This document shows, piece by piece, positions 24,030-37,264 of a stretch of DNA of 64,000 bases. Source of the stretch: Leptodactylus fallax (Eukaryota > Chordata > Amphibia > Anura > Leptodactylidae); NCBI GenBank assembly GCA_947044405.1, contig CAMRHE010000648.1:434001-498000 (forward strand), in the 5' to 3' direction. How positions within the stretch are numbered: the stretch's first letter is position 1; each line of letters starts with the position of its first letter. Below the pieces are notes generated by a model. That model was given only the letters and a program-made list of their open reading frames with translations. It was not told the DNA's origin and searched no databases. The position numbers and the translations under genes are program-made.

Positions 24030-24838
24030 GTAAGAACAAAGATTTTGTTATATGAGGGATAAAAGAAGCTTCAAGTACATAGAATAATATATAACTGGCC
24101 ACACACGTGTATGGAGTGGCCAGGCTAGGCCAGAGATCTCCTCTGCACACAAAATTTAAAAAAAAATGACTGAGACTGATGTAAAAAAGTCAAAATTTGA
24201 ACGTTACTGTAAGTTTTCTTCAGTAAATACAGCACACACTGTCCACAATGTAAAATAACAGTCATGTGCTGCGTTTCGTCAGTTCTCTTCTCTTTTCACA
24301 GCGTTTTATTTCAATGCCTCTTTTTGGAAGCTTCATGCAGCAACAGTCAGTCATCACAGGGCCATGCACACCCAGCTGCTATCTCTACAGGCCTGGCATT
24401 CATTCTCCTGCTGCTGGGCACACCACCCTTTCCTGTCTATGCAGCTCTCCGGCTCTCTGGGCTATGCACATGGCACCTCTGCAGCTCCAATACACAAACA
24501 CACGCACCTTCAGGCCATCTGCACCCTGACAGGTCACTGCTCAGTTCTTCCCTCATACAGGCTCCACTGGCTGGTCACTTCTTGTCTATACTCACTTGGA
24601 CTCGCTCTGCTGGGCTCACTTCTCCAGCGAGTTCTGTCTCCTACGGGACATACGGTGGCTGCTACAATATCACAGCCCAGGAACACAGGCTCAGTCTTCA
24701 GCTGTCTATACTTCACTGCTATATTACTGATATATACTATACTCTTCACTGCTGCAGGACTACTTCAATCTCATTGCTCTCACTCCAGGACATGCTTGGG
24801 TCACTCTCTTCAGATCCTTACTCTCCTGCTGGAGAAAA
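24030..24838. other. Intergenic, unassigned C-rich segment
   Basis: Holds overlapping frames of 192 and 179 codons (24264-24842, 24364-24903) with no domain I recognise, Ser/Leu/Cys-rich composition and no splice context. A similar pyrimidine-rich style resumes after the MITE at 25220, so one older repeat may be split here. Not called as a gene. Confidence 0.35.
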
Positions 24839-25219
24839 TTAAAGGGGTTGTCCAGGAATTGGACAAATCCCTGTTGTGGAGGTTGGGAGAAAGTAAGATA
24901 TAAAAAAAAAGCATACTCATCTGTTCCCCTCCACCAGTGTCCATTCGGTCTCTTGCCATCTTTATCGCCATAATTCCTGCACCACACATGACTTCTTTGA
25001 CTAGTCAGTGACCTCAGTGGTCAGTGGAAAAGGACCGGTGACATCACTCACATATGTCACCTGTTCTTTACCAGTAGAGGCCACTGATTGGTCTCAGCAG
25101 TCTGATCAGACACCAGTGGCAGACAATGGAGCTCCGGGGGCAGGTGAGTATGCTTTTTTTTTGTTACACTTCCCTTGCCCTCCGCAGGGGTTTGTCCAAT
25201 TCTGGACAACCTCTTTTAC
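24839..25219. mobile_element. TTAA-flanked MITE
   Basis: Starts TTAAAGGGGTTGTCCAGGAA with TTGGACAAATCCCTG, mirrored at the right end by CAGGGGTTTGTCCAA and TTCTGGACAACCTCTTTTA. TTAA is intact on the left and decayed on the right. Kolobok/piggyBac-like non-autonomous type. Confidence 0.65.
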
Positions 25220-26750
25220 TCTTTCCTTGGGATCTCCCTCCTGCACAAGCTTTACTCACTGAGGGTGGTTATAGTTTTTACCTGAACTCTAGGCACTCAC
25301 TGGCGACCCACTGCTGTCCTGACCCTGCTCTGGCTGCAACAACCCCATGTGCTCAGGGTCCTCATTTATATACCCTTTACCTAACTGAATAATCTGCAGA
25401 CATAACTAGTCCTCTCCTATGACTGGATCTATCAGCTCCTCTTCCTACTGAGAATCCTTGCACAGTCCTTCGATCTGAGAGTGCATATGTATTTGGGGAT
25501 ATCTGTCTGCTGAACCAGTGTTAGTGCAGCATCATCATCATCTAATGTGTATGGTCAGCCTAAGGTGCTGCCAGATACTTCTGGAGGTGGTTTGTCTCCC
25601 CAAGAACGAAAAACATAAGGCATAGTGTAATCCAGCTACTCGATCCTTCCCTTCTCTGACATCTGTTGGCCATACACATTAGCTGATCAGCTTGTTTTTG
25701 TAAAATCTAATGTGTCTGGCCAACTTATGTCCATGGCTTATTAGCATATTTACCAACCTTATGCCAGGCGCTCCCAGTAGAACGACATATTCAGGATGAA
25801 CATACCTTTTTCAACAAAGCCATGCCCATTTTGTGTGTGTCACACTCCATGTTTCTGATGTGGGAGTACAATGTGTTGGCCACATCTCCTGTTTTTGCCG
25901 TGACTGGCACATAAAATGTTCACATCACATACAAAATGGCAGAGCCCAGTGAAAGCCATGGGAATATTGTATGAAAAATTTTGCAGAGCTATCTTGCACC
26001 ACAAAATTGTATGTATATCACAAATGTATGCTGAAACCCTATGGAGGCAAATGCCATGCGATTAGTAGTTATCACATTATTCCATTGTGGTTAAAATACC
26101 GCACCCCATAGTTATACCAGGCCTACTATGCATTCTATGGGGAGATGGCATGAGAGAAGCTATCAGCACTTGAGGGCACTGTGTTTTCTATAGACCAGCA
26201 GCTGTATCTCTATGACACACACCACACTATCTGGCCAAAGTGTCAAGCTAATCTGTACAATGTCCACAGTGGGAGCCGCTGTCCAGGATACCGCTTGTAT
26301 TATTTATATCCTACAAGGGTGCATAAAAATAACCTCGCTGATAATAAAATGTCAGTTCTGTCTCTCAGTGTATCCACAGAGCAATGAACTTGTCATTAGG
26401 AAGAGCGGAAGACATTCATGTAGAACTCAAGTTCTGCTGTCTGTATATGTAAATCACCATGATAGGACTATAGGAATAACTTCCAATGTAAAAAGAGCAC
26501 TAGTACAAGTATCTTCTTGTATAGAATATGCCACATGTAATGGGGGAATTTATTACAACCAGCACATTGTGCATCGGTCTCGATATAGTGGGCGCTGATG
26601 GCAGATACACCGGAATTCTAATAATATAATAGTTCTGGCACACCGCAGCATGTCCCATGCACCAGAATTGAAATTTACACCAGCCTGGGACTGTCATATA
26701 TTTCAGTATATTTCAGCTATAACTCACAGCAGTTTTCTGGCATGAGTTAC
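25220..26750. other. Intergenic, unassigned
   Basis: Non-coding; a CAT repeat (ATCATCATCATC) near 25530. Nothing else recognised. Confidence 0.3.
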
Positions 26751-27053
26751 CCCACATTCACATGACCGAGTTTCACCTGTGAGTTGGTCTGTGTGTTGGC
26801 TGGATTTACCGGCTTGAACAATATGCCGGGAAAGGGACTCCTAGCAGTACGGTTATCTATGATTCTAGGAGTCCCTGCATTCCAGCGACATACTGTCCCA
26901 TACCTATTATAGTACTGGACAGTATGTTGCTGGGAGGCAGGGACTCCTGACATCATAGATAAATGTACTGCTTGGAGTCCCTCTCCCAGCATGATGTTCA
27001 GGCTGGTAAATCAGGCCAACACACAGACCAAACTCGGACATGAGAATGCTGGG
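26751..27053. mobile_element. Fold-back MITE, ATGACCGAGTTTCAC family
   Basis: Left end CATTCACATGACCGAGTTTC, right end AACTCGGACATGAGAATG, inverted. Inner arms GGGACTCCTAGCAGTAC and the mirrored GTACTGCTTGGAGTCCC, with GGAGTCCCTGCATTCCAGC and TGGGAGGCAGGGACTCC, give an extended hairpin. A related end is at 9740-9795. Confidence 0.6.
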
Positions 27054-27308
27054 TTAGGCCTTTTTCACAGTCATGTGACAGCTGCTTTTGCAACGTTTGT
27101 CACGCGGCTGTTTTGACAACACACTGAATTGTGCATGTCAATTTTTTGATGGCCATGAAAAACAGGCCGTCCAAAAAACTACCAGGCGCTATCTTTGTCC
27201 ATTTAAACAGACATAGTTATAGTCATGTGAAAAGACCCATTGAAATTCATGGGTTCCATAATGGCCATGTGACGGCTGTTTCAAAAACTGCTGTGTGAAT
27301 AAGCACCA
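27054..27308. mobile_element. MITE, GGCCTTNTTCAC family
   Basis: TTAGGCCTTTTTCACAGTCA on the left and TGCTGTGTGAATAAGCACC on the right; abuts the preceding MITE. Confidence 0.5.
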
Positions 27309-27687
27309 ACCTTGGACTTGCACTGACAGATATGGCTGTTTTTCATGGACATTGGGTATGCAAAAAATGACATGGCTGCGTGCATAAGGCCTTAGAGTAA
27401 GTCTGTCGGGCTAAACTATCACCACCCCAAAAATGAACAAAATAGCACATTTTTTTGGTGCAATCACTTTTGTAACAGAAAGCTGGAATGAACAGTTTAG
27501 TAAATACCCCCCAATGTCTTGAAAGATCATTAAAGGGGTTGGCCACTTTCAGACCATTATTGAGAGACCAATGTTATTGTTTATATAATAAAAAGATGTA
27601 CAATTTTCTAATATACTTTCTGTATCAATTCCTCAGGGTTTTCTAGATCTTTGCTTGCTTTTATTCATTCCACTTACTCCCAATGGA

Positions 27688-27805
27688 TAAATATCAGTCC
27701 ATGGTCATGCAATATACGGTCCATGATCATGTGCTATACAGTCCATGGTCATGTGATATACAGTCCATGGTCATGTGATATACAGTCCATGGTCATGTGA
27801 CACAC
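27688..27805 (+). repeat. 22-bp tandem repeat, about five copies
   Basis: Unit CAGTCCATGGTCATGTGATA plus TA, increasingly regular toward the right. Confidence 0.85.
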
Positions 27806-28175
27806 AGGTGCCCAGCTCATTACCAGATGTCTGCTTACTGAGCTGTGACTATAACGAGCTGCGTACCTGTGTGTCAAGTATTCTGCCAGCCCCAGATCTC
27901 ATCCTGTACCTTTTCTGGCGATTCTCGGGTCTGACTCTTTGGTGCTTCGCACTGGTGTCTCTCTGGTCCTTGGCCAACTTCCACCTATATCGGGACTACC
28001 AAGTTACTCCTAGAGGTAGTGACTTGGTAGTCTCACTTCAGCAAAGTCCAGATCTCCACAAGGGGGATAAAGGGTGAATATTGGGGAGACTGCTTAGACA
28101 ACGCCCGTGGGAGTGGCCCAAATCAAACCTGTTAGGTGGCATGGTGGGTCCACAATCCGCTGTCTGTAACATACA

Positions 28176-28361
28176 GGCTAGGGCCCCACGCTGCGGAAAG
28201 GCAGCATTTTTTTGTTGCAGATTTTGCTACTGTATTTTGAGCCAATGTCAGGAGTGGATTTAACAGAATATTTTTCAAGCCACTCCTGGCTTTGGCTCAA
28301 AAAACTGCAGCAAAATCTGCAACAAAAAACGCAGAATTTCTACAACCTGCAGTCTTAGCCT
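28176..28361. mobile_element. MITE, GGCCCCACGTTGCGG family, copy 1
   Basis: GGGCCCCACGCTGCGGAAAG at the left. The arms TTTGTTGCAGATTTTGCT and GCAGCAAAATCTGCAACAAA are mirrored. The right terminus is diverged. Confidence 0.6.
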
Positions 28362-28822
28362 CAAAATGACTTCCAGAAATGATTTGCTCAGAAAATGGTC
28401 TATAGTCCAATTCATTCAATTAGTAAGTAAAAATAAATATTTTTATACTTTTATTTAATTTTTAACATGTTACCTGCTGTTATTTATCACATTCAGGGGA
28501 GTCTTGTAAGAAAACATCTATCCAATGGATCTTATTTTATTAGATTTTATACTACAATACTATATAATTATATGTTATACTAACTGCACCAGAACATTTC
28601 CATTCAGACTGTGGCTGTTCTTCTGCACCAGTAGATACATTCAGGATGTTCACATTTTGGCGGACATGAGTCAAACACAACAAACTTTGGTTTCAGGAAC
28701 AGGATTATTTTTAGCAGCTCTTGTATGAGATCTTAAATGAAGTATAAGCAAATATTCTAGGCACTAGCTGACGTTTCATATGTATTGTGATAGAATAGAA
28801 AACCTTATCCAACTGGGTATCT

Positions 28823-29039
28823 CTAAGGCTGCGGCCCCACATTGCAGCTTTTTTTGTTCCAGATTTTGCTGCAGTTTTTTGAGTCAAAGCCAAGAATGGT
28901 TACAAAAGGAATGGGAAATATATAGGAAGGTCTTATACTTCTACCTTCTGCTCAATCCACTCCTGGCTTTGGCTCAAAAAACCACAGCAAAATCTGCAAC
29001 AAAAAAGCTGCGTTTCCGCAACGTGGGGCCGTAACCTAA
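28823..29039. mobile_element. MITE, GGCCCCACGTTGCGG family, copy 2
   Basis: GCGGCCCCACATTGCAGC on the left and TTTCCGCAACGTGGGGCCG on the right, with internal CAGATTTTGCTGCAG mirrored by ACAGCAAAATCTGCAAC. Confidence 0.7.
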
Positions 29040-29116
29040 AGCTCTTCACTACAGGATATTCGAAAAATAATTTACATCCAGGTAAGTAAATTTTAGCCTC
29101 CTGTTAGATACAATTA

Positions 29117-29335
29117 GGTTGAGGCTGAGGCTCCACATTGCGGAAAAGCTGCTTTTTTTGTTGTAGATTTTGCAGCGTTTTTTTTGTCAGGAGTAGATGT
29201 AACAGAAGGGAAACGTCTAAAAGCTTCCTTTGTATTTCCCATTCCTTTTCAAGCCACTCTTGACTTTGGTTCAAAAAACTGCAGAAAAATCTGCAACAAA
29301 AAGCAGCTTTTCCGCAACGTGGGGCTTCAGCCTTA
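29117..29335. mobile_element. MITE, GGCCCCACGTTGCGG family, copy 3
   Basis: GGCTGAGGCTCCACATTGCG on the left and CGCAACGTGGGGCTTCAGCC on the right. Third copy within 1.2 kb. Confidence 0.7.
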
Positions 29336-29377
29336 CAGGGGTTTCCTGGGATCTGTGTACATGCTCGCTGAACACTT

Positions 29378-29647
29378 CTAGTTAGGTTCACACGGTGGAA
29401 TTCTCACCATAAAAATTCCGCCTCCCATTAATTTCAATGGGAGTCAGACACCTCATTTTCCCCTAGCTGAAAAAATCAGATGTCGGAATAAATAAGTGTC
29501 CTGCTGGATCTTTGGGTAGATTCTGCCTGAAGCTCACCTTGAAGTGAATGGAAGTAGAAAGTCTTTATGCCACCAGCAGGTAAATTTCCACAGTAGTTTT
29601 TGCCTGGTGGGTCTCGAAGAAAAATATTCCATGTGAACCTAGTCTTA
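29378..29647. mobile_element. MITE, GTTCACAC family
   Basis: CTAGTTAGGTTCACACGG on the left, mirrored by CATGTGAACCTAGTCTTA on the right. Core CCCATTAATTTCAATGGG is a perfect small palindrome. Confidence 0.6.
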
Positions 29648-30430
29648 GTAATAGCAGAGCATTCAAGTAAACAGGATGAAGCTGCTTTGCCACTCATCGG
29701 CATTACTAAACAGACACTGAGCAGGATTTCATTGGGCCCAAGTAAATACTACAGATGGCAAACAAGTGCTACAGGCCCTTCAAATGATAGGTGGAAATGC
29801 CAATAGGTCATCAATATCAGAGACGGAGCACGACCTAAGGAGAGATCATCAGTTTCTATATCCTGAAAAATTCCTTTAATACCGAGAAACAGAAGGATCC
29901 TGGGAAGCCCCTTTACATTCTGTATGACTCAAACAGAAAGAAAAATTGTGCGTACTCCATAGGATTCTACACATATATAGAGGTTACACTGCTTCAGTAT
30001 AACCTGTAAATAGGATGAGTTTTATGTGCTCTTATGTGAATGTTGGCTTGGTTAGATAGATGTCATAGGGGCTGAACTACCAAGGCATCTGGTATCTATA
30101 TGAAACTGGATTTACATATATTTTCTAGGATTAGACAAACGTGTCTGCCTTCTTCTAAAAACAGTGCCACCCCTGTCTACAGGTTAAGTGTGGTATTGCT
30201 TACTGCTCCAACAGTATTGTGAATGCAGCTCTGGAATCTAAGACTGAGTTCACATCTCCACCAGAGTCTCCATTGGAGACTCCATTGCAGAAACTGGGAA
30301 TCACCAGCGAAACCTTGAAAAAGACTCATGTCTGAGCTGAAATGTTGCATGGGGCAATACATTGCCTTCACTATTTTTCACATTACATGAGAGTGCTGCC
30401 TACACTTTTTTGCTATTATTCAAGCATATA
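29648..30430. other. Intergenic, unassigned
   Basis: Non-coding; nothing recognised apart from a decayed TCACATCTCCACC MITE-like end near 30250. Confidence 0.3.
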
Positions 30431-32060
<1,630 letters not shown>

Positions 32061-32439
32061 TAGATATTCAAAGAAATTGTAAACTTTCGCGCTGTAAACT
32101 ATGAATGTTTCTCTTTGACACTAAAAAGTTGAGAGGTGTGGAGCAAACATCCGACATACAGCCGCCAATGATCTCACAACTGTACTGCATCCTTACACTG
32201 CCTGTACCCCAGTGCACAATAAGTATTTACATAGTGATTCTGCTCCTTCCGTAGGATTTAACCTGTAAATCCATGTAGATTAATAGCCATATGTGTGAAA
32301 TGTCGTATAACCGGAATACAATTTTGAAATATTTCAGCTTTTCGTAAGTTAATATTGTTTGTGGCTAGACAAAAAAAGTAACATTAGCTTTGTTGTTGAA
32401 AAACAGGTTTGTACCAATCCCTCTGGATTCTGTGCACAG
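32061..32439. other. Intergenic, unassigned
   Basis: Non-coding, nothing recognised. Confidence 0.3.
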
Positions 32440-32639
32440 TTAGACATGCACTTACAGCGGTGACGTCTCGGGTCCTTTCCTGTGACCGCTGCACTTCCAC
32501 CGGGACAAGCCCCCGAGCACCGCTGGACCAGATAACACCGGAACGCCAGGGACAGGTGAGTAATGTTCTTTTTTATTTTAGGTTTCACCTTTACCAGCCT
32601 CCTGGCCCAGTACTAAAATATCCTGGACAACTCCTTTAA
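32440..32639. mobile_element. TTAA-type MITE, one recognisable end
   Basis: Ends TCCTGGACAACTCCTTTAA, the mirrored form of the TTAAAGGGGTTGTCCAGGA end seen at 24839. The left end is not clear. Confidence 0.4.
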
Positions 32640-32870
32640 GGCCAGGGCCCCATGTAGGGTAAACGGCGTGGTTTGCCCGTGGCGGAAACGCCATGGAAAA
32701 AACGTGGCATTGTACAGTGGCAGCAAAGTGGATGGGATTCTAGTCAATCCCAAACCGACTTTGTGGCAACATATGCGCAGTTGCGGTTTTGGAAATCGAT
32801 GTATGTCAATTATACCTATGGAAACTCCGGCAGCTTCCGCTGCGGGATGCCACGTGGGACTTTAGCCTCA
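32640..32870. mobile_element. MITE, AATTATACCTATGGAAAC family
   Basis: GGCCAGGGCCCCATGTAGGG on the left, CCACGTGGGACTTTAGCCTC on the right. Core GTCAATTATACCTATGGAAA is shared with copies at 22.3, 43.3 and 44.4 kb. Confidence 0.6.
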
Positions 32871-33342
32871 GACCTGAATTCAGTTTTAATTGCAGTAATG
32901 AGTAGAAAATGTCTACTATGCTAGTAAACCAGAGGTTTTCAGTTTACTGACCATTAGCATACTAGTATACAGGTGACTTGTATAGTAACACGTACAAACC
33001 ATTACTGGAATTAAAAAACGCATGCAGTTCTTCAGTGAGGCTACATTCACATGGCCGAGGTGCAAAACAGGCATGAAAAACATACATTGTTATGGCCTTC
33101 TTGCACCCAGGCAGCACCCATTTCCCCCAGACCATCAAAATAATGGTCATGTGAATAGCCCCCATTCACTTGCGTGGAATTTAATGCTGCTATGTGAGGT
33201 CCGTTAAAAGAATCGGACATTATTCATAGTATCTATTTAGCATTTGTTAAATAGATACGCTTAGCAGATCTATTTAACGAATGCAAAAACCGGATGAATG
33301 TTTGGGTCCTTTTTTTGCATCTGTTAAATGGATCTGCTAAAT

Positions 33343-34872
33343 CACAGGTGTCAAACACAAGGCCCGCGGGCCGAATCCGGCCCGCTGCCTTCTGTTATCC
33401 GGCCCGGCACTTATCTGGCCCGCAGGGCCGCGGCATTTTTTTATTGTCTATGTAATGTAAACCAGCCCAGGACAGGCCACTTGAAAAAAAAACAAAAAAA
33501 AAAAACAAAGCTACGCGATACCTGTCCTGGGCTGGTTTACAAGACCTCTGCATGTCAGCGCAGGCGGCGATACAATGACGTCATCGCGCCTCCTACGCTG
33601 AAACGCAGACGTCGCGGACAAGAAGAGGAGGCGGCGGCGGCTGCATCAAGGCATCGCAGGTAGGTGAAATAAGTTTTTTTTATATATATAAATAGGCCGT
33701 TGCCTGCTGGAGTATCCCCGGCACGTAACGGCCTATTTACTTATCGATCCCCGCTGCTGGTCGTGGCCGCCCCCCGCTTCCCCTTCTGTTATGGGACGCA
33801 GAAGCGGCTGGGTGCAGGAGCGGGGATGGTAAGTGAGGCCATGGCCCGCGAACCCCATCAAATACTACTATTATTATACTTCGGGGTCTTTTCAGACCCC
33901 GGAGTATAATAATCGGAGACCCAGGGGAGGTGAGGGAACATAAAAACCAGAGTTACTCACCTCTCCGGCGATCCGATGTTACTCCCAGCAGGCTTCGGCC
34001 TTCTTTGGTGACGTCCCAGGCGTCACGTGAGCCAGGCCGACGTCATTATATCACGATGCTGGTCTGTGCGACATTGAAGAAGGCCGAACTCGGGGAGCGC
34101 ACCAGAGCCCAGGTAAGTAACACTGGTTTTATGTTTGTCACCACCTGGGTCTCCGATCATTATACTCTGGGGTCTGAAAAGACCCCAGAGTATAATAATA
34201 GTTTATGGGTGGGGGGGTCACTATGGGGTATAATACCGTGTGCAGGGGCCACTATGAAGCATAATACCGTGTGCAGGGGCCACTATGGAGCATAATACCG
34301 ATTGCAGGGGCCACTAAGGAGCATAATACCGATTGCAGGGGCCACTATGGAGCATAATAACGTGTGCAGGGGCCACTATGGAGCATAATACCGTGTGCAG
34401 GGGCCACTATGGAGCATAATACCGCGTGCAGGGGCAACTATTGAGCATAATACCGTGTGCAGGGGCAACTATTGAGCATAATACCGTGTGCAGGGGCAAC
34501 TATGGAGCATAATACCGTGTGCAGGGGCCGCTGGGGGGGTAATACCGTGTGCAGAGGCAACTATAGAGCATAATACCGTTTGCAGGGGTAAACAGTATTT
34601 GTATAGTGCTTAATTTTTGATATATTCAGAAAAGGATGAGGATAGTATGTAACATGCCAATGTCTTAGGTTTTAACAATACATTATGTTCTTCCTGGTTG
34701 CCCTCAAAGGGCTGATTGTAACAGTAGTAATGTACAAATGTAACTACTGCTTAATAGCTCGCTTATCTGTTAAGGAGAAGTTACTTTTATACATGTGTAA
34801 AATAATCTTGGCCCTTCAAGGTACCCCGTGAGGCTGAAGTGCCCCCCGGAGAAAATGAGTTTGACACCCCTG
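33343..34872. mobile_element. Non-autonomous hAT element, 1.5 kb, with internal minisatellite
   Basis: The left terminus CACAGGTGTCAAACACAAGG and right terminus AGTTTGACACCCCTG are inverted copies of the common hAT end CAGGGGTGTCAAACTCA, followed inward by GGCCCGCGGGCCGAATCCGG. The 8-bp duplication TGCTAAAT is at 33335-33342 and 34873-34880. Inside are a GC-rich non-coding part, an inverted pair (TATTATACTTCGGGGTCTTT near 33876 against AAAGACCCCAGAGTATAATA near 34176) and a 31-bp minisatellite. It sits inside an older MITE with GCATCTGTTAAATGGATCTG ends. Confidence 0.8.
34220..34590 (+). repeat. 31-bp minisatellite, about 12 copies, inside the hAT element
   Basis: Unit ACTATGGAGCATAATACCGT plus GTGCAGGGGCC; copy starts are 31 bp apart (34251, 34282 and so on) with point differences. 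Confidence 0.92.
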
Positions 34873-34948
34873 TGCTAAATGTATGTAATAAACGTGATCT
34901 GAATAGAGCCTAAAAAGCACTGTACAAACCCAACATCAACACTACATA

Positions 34949-35324
34949 CAGGTGCATCTCAATAAATTAAAATATCTTTGAAACATTTATTTCTTACAGT
35001 AATTGAATTAAAAAAGTGACCTCCTATATTTTCTAGATTCTTTACATACAGAGTGTTCTATCTCAAGTGTTTTATTTCTGTAAATGCTGATTATGGATTA
35101 CAGGTAATGAAAACCAAAATCTAAGAAAATTAGAATATTGTAAAAAAGTTGAGTATTGTAAATTCAGTGTGTCACCTGCCAAGGTCTCCTAAGCCTTTAA
35201 ATGGTCCCTCAGTCTGGTTCAGTAGGACACACAATCATGGAAGACGCTGATTATGGATTGTATTACTGAATTACTGAAATGAATGAACGTTTCAAAGATA
35301 TTCTAATTTATTGAGATGCACCTG
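34949..35324. mobile_element. Tc1/mariner-derived MITE, family g
   Basis: CAGGTGCATCTCAATAAATT after TA, mirrored by AATTTATTGAGATGCACCTG before TA. 376 bp with no coding content. An inverted, truncated copy is at 48094. Confidence 0.8.
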
Positions 35325-35899
35325 TAATTCAATAGCTTTTATTTACAGGAATAGTGGACTAGAACTTCAACGATTTACTTGTATTGCACTGCCACCTAGT
35401 GGAATCAATTATACTTATGCAAAGTGGCCTATTTACAAATGGTAGGTGTCTCTTTAGCCCTGCCCAAAAGCACAACGTGGGCATCTTCGAAATATGGAAA
35501 ATTCATAGAGAACTGCCACAAAAACAGTAGTGTTTTTTTTTACATATGTGTAGTCTAAGTTTATAGCAACTTTTAGTTGGCTTACTTTAAGCCCAAATTT
35601 TACAGTACAATGTTAGCACATCATGCCACATTTTAGCCATGCTCGCTTTTTCTGAGAATCCACACTCACCCACATGTCTAGTAAGTCAAAAATTTTTAGC
35701 CAAACTAGATGCACCACTTTTACACCAGCGACAAACATTGCCACAATAGGAAATCTGGGTTAGTGAATGAAACTACCCTTATGGGGGTAAAGTTTTTGAC
35801 CCACTGGTTTTGGCTTGCAAAACACTCACCAAAACACTGATGTGTGAATAAGGCCTAAGAACAGCATTGTGGCACATAACCTAGTGAAAAGGCACTATA
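35325..35899. other. Intergenic, mostly unassigned
   Basis: Contains the CTCF-type motif listed separately and a decayed TGTGTGAATAAGGCC MITE end near 35843. No gene. Confidence 0.3.
35389..35402 (-). promoter_or_regulatory. CTCF consensus match
   Basis: On the minus strand CCACTAGGTGGCAG fits CCASYAGRKGGCRS at all 14 positions. Motif match only; occupancy cannot be judged. Confidence 0.45.
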
Positions 35900-36124
35900 C
35901 AGTGGGGAAAAAAAAGTATTTAGTCAGCCACCAATTGTGCAAGTTCTCCCACTTAAAAAGATGAGAGGCCTGTAATTGTCATCATAGGTAGACCTCAACT
36001 ATGAGAGACAAAATGAGAAAACAAATCCAGAAAATCACATTGTCTGATTTTTTAAGAATTTATTTGCAAATTATGGTGGAAAATAAGTATTTGGTCAATA
36101 ACAAAAGTTCATCTAAATACTTTG

Positions 36125-37159
36125 TTATATATCCTTTGTTGGTACTACAGAGGTCAAATGTTTTCTGTAAGTCCTCACAAGGTTGGCACACACTGTTGCT
36201 GGTATGTTGGCCCATTCCTCCATGCAGATCTCCTCTAGAGCAGGGATGTTTTGGGGCTGTCGCTGGGCAACACGGACTTTCAACTCCCTCCAAAGGTTTT
36301 CTATGGGGTTGAGGTCTGGAGACTGGCTAGGCCACTCCAGGACCTTGAAATGCTTGTTGCCACCCCCATGCTTCACAGTAGGTATGGTGTTCTTTGGATG
36401 CAACTCGATAGTAGTAGTATAATGTTGTACCGTGTTAGCCATTGAAAGTAGTGGAAGAGTGAAGAAATCAGGTGATACCTTTTAGAGGCTAACTGAGTAT
36501 ACTCAGCCTCTAAAAGGTATCGCCTGATTTTTTCACTCTTCCATTGGATGCAACTCAGCATTCACTCTCCTCCAAACACGACGAGTTGTGTTTCTACCAA
36601 ACAGTTCTACTTTGGTTTCATCTGACCATATGACATTCTCCCAATACTCTTCTGGAACATCCAAATGCTCTCTAGCAAACTTCAGATGGGCCCGGATATG
36701 TACTGGCTTAAGCAGGGGGACACGTCTGGCACTGCAGGATCTCAGTCCCTGGCGGCGTAGTGTGTTACTGACGGTAGCCTTTGTTACGTTAGTCCCAGCT
36801 TTCTGCAGGTCATTCACTAGGTCCCCCCGTGTGGTTCTGGGATTTTTGCTCACCGTTCATGTGATCATTTTGACCCCACGGGGTGAGATCTTGTGTGGAG
36901 CCCCTGATTGAGGGAGATTATCAGTGGTCTTGTATGTCTTCCATTTTCTAATTATTGCTCCCACAGTTGATTTCTTCACACCAAGCTGCTTGCCTATTGT
37001 AGATTCAGTCTTCCCAGCCTGATGCAGGTTTACAAACAAGAAATCTTGTTTGTTTGTAGATGACCAAATACTTATTTTCCACCATAATTTGCAAATAAAT
37101 TCTTTAAAAAAATCAGACAATGTGATTTTCTGGATATGTTTTCTCATTTTGTCTCTCAT
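36125..37159 (-). pseudogene. Tc1-like transposase pseudogene (family d)
   Basis: Three minus-strand blocks: N-terminal HTH part ([19 protein letters not shown], 37159-36857), middle block with [12 protein letters not shown] (36853-36533) and C-terminal block with [11 protein letters not shown] (36442-36125). A TGA at about 36854-36856 separates the first two. A hairpin insertion lies in the coding region, and the stretch between KHGGG and the FKVLEWPSQ block is deleted, which removes the second catalytic Asp. Dead. Confidence 0.9.
36407..36543. mobile_element. Short hairpin derivative of the Penelope-like element
   Basis: Left arm contains TACCGTGTTAGCCATTGAAA and GTGGAAGAGTGAAGAAATCA; the right arm mirrors only the inner part (TGATTTTTTCACTCTTCCA), so the left arm is longer by about 30 bp. 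Flanked by TTGGATGCAACTC at 36394-36406 and 36544-36556, a 13-bp target duplication. The ends match the palindrome at 60977-62600. Confidence 0.8.
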
Positions 37160-37264
37160 AGTTGAGGTCTACCTATGATGACAATTACAGGCCGGCCTCA
37201 TCTTTTTAAGTGGGAGAACTTGCACAATTGGTGGCTGACTAAATACTTTTTTTTCCCCACTGTA

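Larger units (their letters stand above)
35900..37262 (-). mobile_element. Tc1-like transposon, family d, internally deleted and interrupted
   Basis: Starts CAGTGGGGAAAAAAAAGTAT after TA and ends with the mirrored ATACTTTTTTTTCCCCACTG before TA. Long inverted repeats share ACCTCAACTATGAGAGACAA in mirrored form. A 137-bp hairpin insertion (36407-36543) splits it. A 3' fragment of the same family is at 48453-48622. Confidence 0.9.

Noticed and set aside
24264..24903. Overlapping 192- and 179-codon plus-strand frames
   Set aside because: Two frames over the same DNA with Ser/Leu/Cys-rich composition; no family resemblance; the longer one runs into a MITE.
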